From Adiantum capillus-veneris (Eukaryota > Streptophyta > Polypodiopsida > Polypodiales > Pteridaceae): a stretch of DNA of 64,000 nucleotides. The notes beneath the pieces are model-generated. The model made no database searches. It was given only the letters and a program-made list of their open reading frames with translations, and was not told the DNA's origin. Below, piece by piece: positions 43,768 through 53,801 of the stretch (positions within the stretch are counted from its first letter, which is position 1; every line of letters begins with the position of its first letter). The stretch is taken from contig CM043948.1 in NCBI GenBank assembly GCA_014529385.2, positions 76,804,291 through 76,868,290 of the forward strand, in the 5' to 3' direction. A program made the translations under genes and the position numbers.

Positions 43768-45752
43768 GTTTGGAGCACCCTTCCTCTTGGGTCCACTTGC
43801 TCTTCTCCCAACCCCCTCTCTTTCCTAACCTTTGGACCCCTCCTCCATGTAACTCCTTTTTTCTTCCCCTCTCTTCCCGCAATAAAAGAAAAAGGTCTAA
43901 GTATTGGCTCCCCCTCACCAATCCACATCTCTACAAAATCTTAACCTTAGGTAAGCAAACACTTTTCTCTCTTGAAAATAAAATTGCTAACCTCTCCTTT
44001 CACAACTTAGCCAATTGTTCTCTCTCCTCATCGGAGCGGAGAATTTTAGGCCTTGGTCTCAACTACATTCCCCCCTCCCCTCCTCCACCTTCTTTTTCTA
44101 TCTTCGGAGCTTACTCCAACCTTGAGAGAAGCTTACAACTCAAACTCTTTTTTAATAAAACACTCCCTCCTTCTCCTTCCTTTTCTCTCCCCAATCCTTC
44201 TTGGAACCCTCCTTCTCACTCCATCACCCTTGAGCATGCCTTTGAGGATACTTTCTCTCGTTTAAAACCCCTCCTTTATCAATCTTCTCCTTTCCTTCCT
44301 AAAACCTTCTTGATGGACGCCATTTCTTCCCTTAAAAATGACCATCAAATTATAATTAAACCAGCCGATAAAAACCTCGGCCCCGTCATCCTCTCCCAAT
44401 CTTGGTACACTAAGGAAGCACTACGCCATCTCTTAGACCCTCTCACCTACTCTCCCATCTCTTCACCGCCTTTACAGTTTGTTCTTTCCACTCTTTTTTC
44501 CATTGTTTCAAATTACCATCTCCTTCCTTCCAAGGAGAGAGCATTCATCCTCTCCTCCTCTCATGCTTTTCCCAAACCTTGCCCTTTTTTCCTCTTACCC
44601 AAGATTCATAAACCTGTCCTTGTAGGCCGCCCCATTTGTTCTTACAAGGGCTATATCTTAGAGAATGCCTCTAAATGGTTGCATGTGCAACTCTTCCCCA
44701 TACTCCTAGCCAAAAAAACACACCTCAAAGACTCTCACTCTCTTGTCGTGGACTTAGCCTCCATCCCTTTCTCCCCTCACATCACTCTCTTTACCTTCGA
44801 CGTGGAGTCCTTTTACCCCAGCATTCCCATCCAAGAAGGGCTTCGCGCTCTGAGAAACTCTATCCATAGCCACTTTCCCTATCCTAAAGTCAACTTCATT
44901 CTTTCTCTTACCTCTCTCATTCTTAACCAAAATTACATCTCTTTCACAGGTAAGTTCCGGCATCAGGTTAAAGGCACCGCTATGGGGTCGAATTTTGCAG
45001 TGGTGTATGCATGTTTGTTTCTTTGCTCCTTAGAAGAAGACGGGAACCTCCTCTCTTCCCCTTCTCTCCTATACTTTAAGAGGTTCATAGACGATGCTTT
45101 TGGAGTTTGGGATGGTCCCCCCGCCTACTTAGAAAAGCTCCTCCTTGAGTATGGGCATCCTCTCCAAGAGTATATCAAGATCACTCCCGTCATCTCCTCA
45201 CAGGAAGCCTTTATTTTGGACATTCACTTTTTCAAAGGAACCTCCTTCTGCTCTTGGACACACATTGCCACCAAAAACCTCTTTAACTCCTACAACTATA
45301 TCCCTTGGCAATCTTGGCACCCCACCCACCAGAAAACTGCCTTTATTATATCGGAGCTCAGGAGATATATCATCACGGAAAACTCGCTTGAGGGTTTCAT
45401 TTCTATTCGCAACCTTTTTTTCCACCGACTGAGGGCTAAAGGGTACCCAGCACCTTTTTGGAAAGCGTGCTTTCTTTATGTAACCTATGCATCCAGGCCC
45501 TCTTATCTCTTAGGAGATAACCACAAGATTGCCCCTCCTTCCATTGTCAAAATCCCCTTTTCACCCTTTACCCGAAAACTCAATTTAGCTCACTCCATTA
45601 ACCAACCTCTTTCCAACATTCTTGAAAACAACTCTGAACTCCCCCCTTTTTCCAAAACAGTCATTTGTTGGCTTAATGCACCCAATCTAGGCAACCTTCT
45701 CTCAAAAAAGAACCATACTCCCCCATCTCCTTGCTTCCCCCCCTTCTCCTAA
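43749..45752 (+). CDS. Penelope-like reverse transcriptase (ORF2), no GIY-YIG domain
   Basis: 667 codons. N-terminal region: LSFHNLANCSLSSSERRILG. Then IKPADKNLGPVILSQSWY, FFLLPKIHKPVLVGRPICS, block A FTFDVESFYPSIP (Asp), block B QVKGTAMGSNFAVVYACLF, block C YFKRFIDDAFGVW (the two catalytic Asp), then ILDIHFFKG and LFNSYNYIPWQSWHPTHQKT, ending with the RAKGYPAPFW thumb motif. These are the Penelope hallmarks. About 60 residues follow, ending in Pro/Ser, and no GIY-YIG endonuclease. All catalytic residues are present, so the enzyme may be active. Confidence 0.92.
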   Translation: MEEEELGLEHPSSWVHLLFSQPPLFPNLWTPPPCNSFFLPLSSRNKRKRSKYWLPLTNPHLYKILTLGKQTLFSLENKIANLSFHNLANCSLSSSERRILGLGLNYIPPSPPPPSFSIFGAYSNLERSLQLKLFFNKTLPPSPSFSLPNPSWNPPSHSITLEHAFEDTFSRLKPLLYQSSPFLPKTFLMDAISSLKNDHQIIIKPADKNLGPVILSQSWYTKEALRHLLDPLTYSPISSPPLQFVLSTLFSIVSNYHLLPSKERAFILSSSHAFPKPCPFFLLPKIHKPVLVGRPICSYKGYILENASKWLHVQLFPILLAKKTHLKDSHSLVVDLASIPFSPHITLFTFDVESFYPSIPIQEGLRALRNSIHSHFPYPKVNFILSLTSLILNQNYISFTGKFRHQVKGTAMGSNFAVVYACLFLCSLEEDGNLLSSPSLLYFKRFIDDAFGVWDGPPAYLEKLLLEYGHPLQEYIKITPVISSQEAFILDIHFFKGTSFCSWTHIATKNLFNSYNYIPWQSWHPTHQKTAFIISELRRYIITENSLEGFISIRNLFFHRLRAKGYPAPFWKACFLYVTYASRPSYLLGDNHKIAPPSIVKIPFSPFTRKLNLAHSINQPLSNILENNSELPPFSKTVICWLNAPNLGNLLSKKNHTPPSPCFPPFS

Positions 45753-46157
45753 CTGCCTCCCCCCCTCCACGAGCTTTACCTTCTCCTCCTTTATCTTTTC
45801 CTTTGCATCCTCTTCGATCCCTTAAAGAGTTTCACCAAATTCACACCCCCCTCCCCCCCCCTCTTTATTTTTTGGTCAAAGTCACCTTTTTGTACCCCCT
45901 TATTACACTTTTTAAAACCTCTCTCTTTCCCTCATTTTCCCACCCCCCATTCATTTGGGTCCTAATCCCTTGCCCTTTGTACCACCTATAAACACTCTTT
46001 AAACCTCTCTCTTTCCATCCTTTTCCCACCCCACTTTTGAGTTGATTCCCCTCTATTGAAGAGGCTTCCTCCTCTATTAAACTCTGTACCTACTACCTTG
46101 GGAATCCCTCCTCCCTTAGGTGAAAACCTATTTAAACCCTCCTACTCCTTGTGTAAG
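45753..46157 (+). other. 3' UTR of the Penelope element
   Basis: Pyrimidine-rich, with repeated TTTAAACCTCTCTCTTTCC-type stretches. The short ORFs are low complexity. Confidence 0.6.
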
Positions 46158-46206
46158 GGTAACACCACTGAAGAGCTTAAATTGTGAAACACGTTTGGTG
46201 TTTACC
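46158..46206 (+). ncRNA. Hammerhead-ribozyme-like core at the 3' inverted repeat
   Basis: CTGAAGA (46168-46174) matches the CUGANGA core. GAAA (46186-46189) is the second core block. ACAC/GTGT (46189-46192 with 46198-46201) can form stem III, and T46202 is in the cleavage position. A short stem II (GC/GU) is weak. Stem I is only supported by GGTA/TACC with six unpaired bases. Hammerheads are known in Penelope pseudo-LTRs, which supports the idea, but the fold is imperfect. Confidence 0.4.
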
Positions 46207-46349
46207 ACTTGTGCAAAATTTTCCCTTTCCCCTCTCCATTCCGCTCTAAATTTACTCCCCTCCCTCTCACTTTTTCTTACCTTGGCAAGTTCCGATATCG
46301 CTTGCTCAGTGCTTTATTTAGTCATTGTATATATTTTTTGGCTATCGAA
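46192..46349 (+). repeat. Right inverted terminal repeat of the Penelope element
   Basis: CGTTTGGTGTTTACC to GGCTATCGAA; reverse complement of 43104-43260. Its inner edge falls in the loop of the hammerhead-like motif. Confidence 0.9.
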
Positions 46350-47042
46350 ATCTTGAGATGCTGTAAAAATTGCCCAGAAAAAGTTCCTTTACTACTTGCC
46401 TTTTAAGATGCAAGGATCTCACCGCCTTGTAGAACTGCCTGCAAGAAGCACAGCATTTTGAGATGCTTGCGAAACTGCCCTCTGTGAATGGGGAGTCATC
46501 TCTTCTGCAATGCCTACGAAGCAGCGTTTGAGATGCTATGTCCTTCAATGCTAGCGCCTTCTTCAACTGCCAGGGAATTCCAGCGTTTTGATATGCTATG
46601 AAGATTTTGTACCTTCAACCTTTGACTAGCAGCGTTTTGATAGGCGATATGCTTGCCTGCATCTACCCATCTAGGAACAACTGCCTCCCTTGGGCTCTAC
46701 GAGGATGTGAGCATCTTGAGAAGCACCGCCAATAAGCGTCTTGAGAAGCTAGCGCCAAGAGCAAGGCTCTAATACCAGCTGTTAGGAAACGAGGCTATGG
46801 CGGATGGTAGCGAGGTGTAGCCATGGTTGTAAGGGGGACGTGCAGAGCAAGAAGAGGGAACGAGAGAGAGAAAGAGTTGACACAGAAGCCACGAAAAATA
46901 ACGCTATATTCTTTGATAGCTTACAATGTATATAAAGCTAAAAAAGTGTCATGCAAACTGGACTTACAACTTTTACTTGTGACTGCATGGCTATAAAAGC
47001 CGTTTCCTATGGGTGTCAACAATCTAGGCTTGAAACCCAACA
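46350..47042 (-). mobile_element. Partial copy of the small LTR element (internal end and one LTR)
   Basis: 46351-46779 matches 41441-41870, with the GCGTTTTGAGATGC array and a mutated primer site (CTCTAATACCA on plus). 46780-47042 is the 263-bp LTR. The same LTR/LINE junction AACCCAACAAAGAGGACATG follows as at 42133, so this is a duplicate of that locus, not a new insertion. Confidence 0.9.
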
Positions 47043-47906
47043 AAGAGGACATGGGTAGATCCTACACAAGAATTGGGGCACGAAGATGGCCCGACTACGA
47101 AGAAAACTTCCTACAGCTATCTGAAGATGGATTTGTGATTCGCCCGAGCTACATGGATACCCACCTGTCTCATGGTTTGCGATGTGCTATTGGTCAGATT
47201 CGTACATCCTCACACCAGCTGGGAATTGAATTTGGCAGATTTAGGGGAATCCCACCTGAGAGCAGAATTTGCAAGTTATGCGGAATGGAGCCGGAGACAG
47301 AATTACACTACATATGCCATTGCACCGTATACTATGGGATACGTGGGCATTTCCATTGCCTATTTAAAGAAGGCTTTGGACCTCTAGATAGAGTCATGCA
47401 ATACCAAGATCAAAGATGCTTAGGCTTTAACCTACTGGAACTACATCGGCATAGGGATAATCTAATGAGAAGACAAAGAGCACTACAGCCTCAGAGGCAG
47501 ATCACAGATTTCTTCGGATCGAGAGATGCAGGAGTGGAAGGAGAAGCAAGAGGTCAGCAGCCAGCACAAAGGAGTACCCACATTCATACCAAAGGCACCC
47601 TCATTGACAGGGCGATTGAGCTTAGGAAATCGAGACGACCACGACTGAGATGCAGAAGCAAACTTCACTGGAGGAGACTACAACAAAGGATTAGAAGCAT
47701 TTTAGCCAGACACCCAAAATGCTCCAAAGAAGTTTATTTAATACTTTGTATTTAGTTTTTCACATTTATTTTCACACTTTCACACCTTTCACACTTAGTA
47801 CTTTAGATCTAAGGTACCCAGACATTGTAACAGATTCACCACTTTTGTATCAGTTTGGTCTCATAGGTCATTCTAGCCTTTTGAAGATGTTAATATACAT
47901 TTCATT

Positions 47907-47974
<68 letters not shown>
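47043..47974 (+). pseudogene. LINE A copy 5: duplicate of the copy 4 3' part
   Basis: Very close match to 42134-43078, including the extra G in GGGGCACG. ORF to the C-terminus; the stop is lost (CSKEVYLILCI). Zinc region CKLCGMEPETELHYICHC. (TC)n tail to 47974. Confidence 0.9.
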
Positions 47975-47975
<1 letters not shown>

Positions 47976-48009
47976 AGTGTTTGTCTTCTCTATCATCTCT
48001 CCCTTTTTT

Positions 48010-49232
48010 TTTTGATACATGGAGCAATATACTATATCCAATAGACCTCTCGGGATGCTCAATGGGAAATACAAACTGGAGGAGTGCATTATGAGCATAG
48101 GAGGACTGCGGTATGAACCACCGAGGAATACCAAAACCTTCTCTCAAGGCATAATAACAGTGCGCCAATAGCTCTAGGTCGCATGTCTCTGGAGCGACCT
48201 ATTGAGCCATGCCACACAAAATCGTGCCATAACTCTAGGAGGTAGAGTCAAGCAAGAGGTAGTAACACTAGGTTGTCGCAAGAAGAACCTAATTTACAAT
48301 GAAAGCTCTACCAACCAAAGATAATGCAAAGAGGACCAATGGAAAATCTTCCTCCTGATAGAGTGCAAGACGGGCTCAAACTGTTGCTCAGACGACACAT
48401 CGATGCCAGCATGAAAACCCAAATATCTGCAAGTCTTACCTCTCATCAGCCAAGCAAATTGATCCTCCACTCCCCTTGGCATTCCACTCTCACCAAAAGA
48501 ACGAATGACTTGCACCACCCTATAAGTGCACCACTGCTCAAGCAGCTGCCTGTAGACTATTCAAGATATGTGGATCGTGGATCGGTGGATCATACTAAGT
48601 GAATAACCAAAGTATCAATTGCATAATCCTTGTCCAACAAGTCAGGGGCCCGGCCAAGGGCAGAGCAAGACCATAGAGCTACGGAGTCTGGTGCCCTAAG
48701 GAAAATGACATGGCCTAAGTGGGCATCTCTAATGTACAAAGGGATATACATGAAATCATCGCCCAATGTGACCTCTAATAGTAACAACACTAGAAGTAGA
48801 ACGATAGAGAGTCGCAACTTTTGTAATCCAATGCAAAGAAGAGTTCATTTTCTATAAAATGCATAGTCACATGGAACAGGAAATGGGAGCGTGGAACGGG
48901 CATGAATTGCCCTTCCCTGTGACTATATAGTCCCATGGAATGAGAACTGAACGGGAAATGATTCCCTGGGACTATGGTAAAATGCCCTCCAAAAAACCCC
49001 AATCCACCCAATTTTATGCCTTCTCAAAATCAAGAAGCATAATAGCCACTGGCTGTCGTTGCTGTCACGCCCACTCAATTGCCTCATACAAGATGAAAAT
49101 ATTGTCCAAGATGCATCTATCCTGAACAAAGCAAGTCTGAGAAGCATGAAGGAGATCAAGCAAGAAAGGCCTGAAGCATGTACTAATCATCTGAGACAAA
49201 ATCTTATACACATAAGAAATGACAGTAATTGG
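48010..49232 (-). mobile_element. L1-type LINE C, copy 2 (3' part)
   Basis: Matches 23815-25037 in reverse orientation with a few indels; poly-T near 48003-48013 marks its 3' end. It is preceded by the same 25-base spacer AAGTGTTTGTC...CATC as copy 1, so LINE A and LINE C were duplicated as a composite. It breaks at 49232, where LINE A-6 begins. Confidence 0.87.
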
Positions 49233-50119
49233 ATCTTATACAGTTGGATACGAAGAGGACATGGTTAGATCCTACACAAGAATTGGGCACGAAGATGGCC
49301 GACTACAAAGAAAACTTCCTACAGCTATCTGAAGATGGATTTGTGATTCGCCCGAGCTACATGGATACCCACCTGTCTCATGGTTTGAGATGTACTATTG
49401 GTCAGATTCATACATCCTCATACCAGCTGGGAACTGAATTTGGCAGATTTAGGGGAATCCCACCTGAGAGCAAAATTTGCAAGTTATGCGGAATGGAGCC
49501 GGAGACAGAATTACACTACATATGCCATTGCACCGTATACTATGAGATACGTGGGCGTTTCCATTGCCTATTTCAAGAAGGCTTTGGACCTCTAGATAGA
49601 GTCATGCAATACCAAGATCAAACATGCTTAGGCTTGTACCTACTGGAACTACATCGGCACAGGGATAATCTAATGAGAAGACAAAGAGCACTACAGCCTC
49701 AGAGGCAGATCACAGATTTCTTCGGATCGAGAGAAGCAGGAGTGGAAGGAGAAGCAAGAGGCCAGCAGCCAGCGCAAAGGAGTACCCACATTCATACCAA
49801 AGGCACCCTCATTGACAGGGCGATTGACCTTAGGAAATCGAGACGACCACGACCGAGATGCAGAAGCACACTTCACTGGAGGAGACTACAACAAAGGATT
49901 AGAAGCATTCTAGCCAGACACCCAGAATGCTCCTAAGAAGTTTATTTAATACTTTGTATTTAGTTTTTTCACATTTATTTTCACACTTTCACACTTTTCA
50001 CACTTAGTACTTTAGTACTAAGGTACCCAGACATTGCAACAAATTCACCACTTTTGTATCAGTTTGGTCTCATAGGTCACTCTGGCCTTTTGAAGACGTT
50101 AATATAACATTTCATTTCA

Positions 50120-50184
<65 letters not shown>
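49233..50184 (+). pseudogene. LINE A copy 6, 5'-truncated
   Basis: ORF to 49936 reads LIQLDTKRTWLDPTQELGTK through CKLCGMEPETELHYICHC to LARHPECS, uninterrupted for 235 codons. 3' UTR and (TC)n tail (50122-50184). No small LTR element in this copy, so it was not derived from copy 4 after that insertion. Confidence 0.88.
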
Positions 50185-50188
<4 letters not shown>

Positions 50189-51280
50189 ATTACAAAATCC
50201 ATGCCACAGGTATCACAGGAAATGGGAATGGTGGTAATGAAAAATGTCCTTTCTGCCTTACTACATGTTTTATGTCCTCTGGGATTACAAAGCTGTCTTA
50301 CCAGGAAAGTGTAATCTAACTCAAGTCAACTCTGGATTTACTACCCACTTCAGAATGCAAGGAAAGAATGAATTCCATGTTCCTAGATCCTGAGATTCTG
50401 ACATGTAATAAATTCCTTGATAATACAGAGTGTATGGAAGGTAAACAAATTATCCTTGACACTGGTTTTGAGAATGCCACACAGAACTTAAAGAAAGCAG
50501 GGATGTCAGTAGCCAGGATGGGTGAAAAGGAACAAAAAAGAGTGCCATGAGTGACATTGAAGAATATAGGAAAGCTTATCAGGATGTAATTCCTTTTTTG
50601 GACAAATGAAAACTGTTCCCTTTGCATTAACATAAAAATAATTGCAACATGATTAGGCTATACTACAACTAGCTGGCCTCACTTTCTTGCATCAAAGTTT
50701 GCACCATTTTCTGAAAATACGTACCCCTTTGTAAGTTCACATCTTAGCCAAACAGTCTTCCATAGCGTGAAGTTGACTTTAGTCCATCATAGCACAAAGG
50801 TAACATGCATCAGGATTCATGCTGTACTGAAGCCTATTTCGTTTAACAAAACGAAATCAACGTATTCTCAATATTTGCCTCTCAGAACAGCAGAGGAGAC
50901 TTTTGACATCACAAAAAGACTTCTTTTCAGCAATCATGAAAGGAACCATGGAATGACTTGTCAATTCATGGACACCCTTCTAACATCAGCAATATGGTTT
51001 CTTCTTTTGGGGTTGATTTTAGTATTTCATATCATGCTGCAATCTTTTTGTATATACATAATATACCAATTACCAAACAACGTACATAGATATTTAATGC
51101 ATGCTCCTTTTGATTGTACCTCAAGAACATGTAGACAGCATGTCGGATAGATCAAAAGAAAGCCAGTAATTTTGTCAGCTTTTCCGACAACCTTTTGCAA
51201 ATTCTCACTGTGATAGCCTGTGCCACAAACAAAGCACTTACAACATGTAAATTAATCGTGGTTTTTATGTCAATTCTTAT
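50185..51280. other. Unassigned sequence
   Basis: AT-rich, no ORF above background and no similarity to other parts of the window that I could see. Possibly intergenic or intronic host DNA. Confidence 0.4.
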
Positions 51281-51890
51281 CACCACAAGCCGAACGTGTG
51301 ACCAGAACATATGAACAAACCTCCGCTCTAGCTTCTAGAACAACATCTGTCCCACCAGGTCGGTAGTAAATAGCGGAACAAAATAGTCAGAGGCAATAAT
51401 GAGAACCTCGTCTAGGTCAGTGCGCAAAACATTTGTAGTATCACACAAACCCCAAACCGAGCTCCCAAAGGGTCTTTCCCGAAATGTGCAAAGAAATTTT
51501 TATTCATTCATTCAGCTTTGAATATCCATGTAGATATTGAAGCGTGGTGAACTGAGATTTCTCTAGCTGTATATGAGTGAGTTCTCTCTAGCTATATCCA
51601 TGTTCAATTATCACCACAGACCGAGCATATGACCAGAACATATGAACAAACCTCCGCTCTAGTTTGAAGAACACCATCTGTCCCACCAGGTCGTTCGTAA
51701 ATAGCAGAACAAATAATCAGAGGTAATAACAAGAACCTTGTCTAGGTCAGTGCGCCAAACATCTGCCGTATCACACAAACCCCAAGCCAAGCTCTCTCCC
51801 AAAATAGAAATCTTTATTCATCCATTCAACTTTGAATATCCATGTAGATATTGAAGCGTGGTAGGTGAACTGAGATCTCTCTAGCTATAT
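51281..51890 (-). repeat. Tandem pair of LINE C-like fragments
   Basis: Two units (about 51281-51600 and 51606-51890) share ACCAGAACATATGAACAAAC, TCTGTCCCACCAGGTCG and ATATCCATGTAGATATTGAA. Both resemble 25290-25570 in LINE C-1 (upstream part of its ORF2, minus strand). Confidence 0.75.
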
Positions 51891-52139
51891 ATGAGTGAGA
51901 GTCTCCCTAGTGTTAGCCTCACGTTTCATCTTTTTCTGTGTGTGTTTGGGAAGCTGACGCGCGAACTCTCTCAGGCCTGTTTGTCGCGTGGTTTATCGCC
52001 GTGCGCGAGATCTGCTCGTCTGCCAACCTTTGCGACCAGCTGCCGTGCTTGCTCGACTGCCTCTGAGTGTCATCCTTTTGCAGCGACAAACAGCCAAAGG
52101 TTATTTGACAGTCTGTGTGTGGGGGTGTGTGAAGCCAGT

Positions 52140-52178
<39 letters not shown>

Positions 52179-52569
52179 TGACTGTGACCTGCGTGAACTC
52201 AGATTCTGGGCGCCCATAAGACCTGCGTGGACTGCTCGTTCAGAGCTCTCGGAGACCTGCTACAACAATTTGCGCTCAGCACTGTAATCTGCTCCTGCGC
52301 AGTCAAACCCTGCACCCTGAGCTTGTTCGCCCCTTGTCAGTCTCTGTGCGACTTGCCGAATCATCAACGCCAAAAAATTACAGCTCTGTGCAGTTAGTGA
52401 CAGTTAATAATTTTACAGGCTATATAGTTTGCAATTTTACAGGCTTTTCTTGCAAGATGTATGTCTTCTGTGGCAGATGTAAATATTTCTGCAGTCTCTG
52501 TGAATAGATAAAATAACAAAAATAAAAAAAAGTCTTCTGCTTTGGTTTTGGACGTGGTCCGGTTGCTGT
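51891..52569 (+). other. 5' leader of LINE B copy 1
   Basis: GC-rich stretch (TTGTCGCGTGGTTTATCGCC near 51980) and a (GT)n microsatellite at 52139-52177. Part of this recurs in diverged form before LINE B-2. Confidence 0.5.
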
Positions 52570-53766
52570 ATGACAGAGTTGCAGTGTGTTTTCAAGCGTC
52601 GTAAGTCCATGGATAATGTTTCGGAGAGTGTTTCTGAAATCAAAAGCTGTCTGTATGAAGACTTCGAAGAAGCCCGAAAAGCTTGGAATGGTCAGGCACC
52701 TGTCCTTGAGGTGCGCATTCCAGTATAGGACCTTACGGATCGAGTAGCGCAATACGCCATGAATGTGGTCATCTTGTTTTTCTCAGGAAAAATGCCAATT
52801 GCGCGAGATGTCGGACAAAGGGTTGATTTCCTTCTCAAACGCCAAGCTGTCCGAGGCGTTTATTTTGGTGCTCGGGGTTTCTATGAGGTTTGACTCACAG
52901 ATACTAAAGCTAAAAACCTTTTGCTAGAGATGTCTCCGCTTTTTTTTGGCACGTAGATGACTCATGTTCTACCGTGGGCACTTACGAAAGACTATCAAAT
53001 TGTTGATTTCCCTCGCACATGGAGGCATTTTCTTCCGTTGTTGGCTGCTCAGCTTGGCAAGGTAATTTGCCCTCCAAAATTGGATGTGAATACCAATAGG
53101 TTTTGCATTCTCTGGGATACGGACAAGCAAACCCCGGATGGAATTATGGTGGATTCAGGGGATCCATGGGTTAGCAAGTGTCCTTTTAAACTCAAATGGG
53201 GCAAATTTGCAAACTCCTGTTTCCGATGTGCTAGATTTGGTCACATGCAGTCTGAATGTCCTCAACCAATTCTACAGCCCCCTCTTTCCGATGTTCTTGC
53301 TTTTGGCCCTGTCCCTATAGGAAAATCTGTTGGTGAAGCTAAATTGAATGGAGTTTCTACTATGAAGTCGATTCCCAATGTAGACAAAGGGAAAAACAAA
53401 AATCCGCAGTCTGCTGATGTTGGGAATGTAAATGCAGGGAAAGGCAAACATGCTGGGTCAGGTGATGTTGGCTCATGGGCGGTGCTTAAAAAGACAGTGA
53501 AAATTTGCGCTCCAACCTCCTCCCGCAATTATGTTCCTCTGGTTAACGCCAACAAGAATGCAGCGTTTAAGCAGCTTCCTTGCAATGACAATCGCACGTT
53601 GATTGATGCTTGGGAAAAAGCGATGCATTCTCATAAGGATGTGCTTCTGGGTGAGGCTTCCACCTCTCAAGCAGATCCTATGGACAAGTCTCCTGCTTTC
53701 ACTCAATGGATGGGGTCTGGTGTGGATGTGGTGGATGGAGATGTCCATATGGGCATCTCGACTTGA
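52570..53766 (+). pseudogene. LINE B copy 1 ORF1 (DUF4283-like, CCHC knuckle)
   Basis: ATG at 52570, one frame to 53766 with three in-frame stops (near 52728, 52891, 52954). VEFLLKRQAVRGVYFGARGF and VDFPRTWRHFLPLLAAQLGK resemble the DUF4283 ORF1 of plant L1 elements. CFRCARFGHMQSEC is the knuckle. The C-terminus is Lys/Gly/Ser-rich. About 13 residues before VDFPRTW are deleted relative to copy 2. It would bind element RNA. Confidence 0.82.
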
Positions 53767-53801
53767 TTCATGTGTTTCTTGCCGTTGTACATATGATTTC
53801 T

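Larger units (their letters stand above)
43104..46349 (+). mobile_element. Endonuclease-less Penelope-like element
   Basis: A 3.25-kb unit bounded by inverted repeats of about 157 bp. It encodes a Penelope-type reverse transcriptase and no GIY-YIG endonuclease after it. Known endonuclease-less Penelope elements (Athena, Coprina groups) prime on free DNA ends, often telomeres, and their reverse transcriptase is a sister of telomerase. The sense strand is extremely pyrimidine-rich. The main ORF has no stop across 667 codons, so the copy is young. It lies on a duplication joint. Confidence 0.9.

Noticed and set aside
51281-51890. CRISPR-like or satellite array
   Set aside because: Only two units of about 300 bp, both derived from LINE C.
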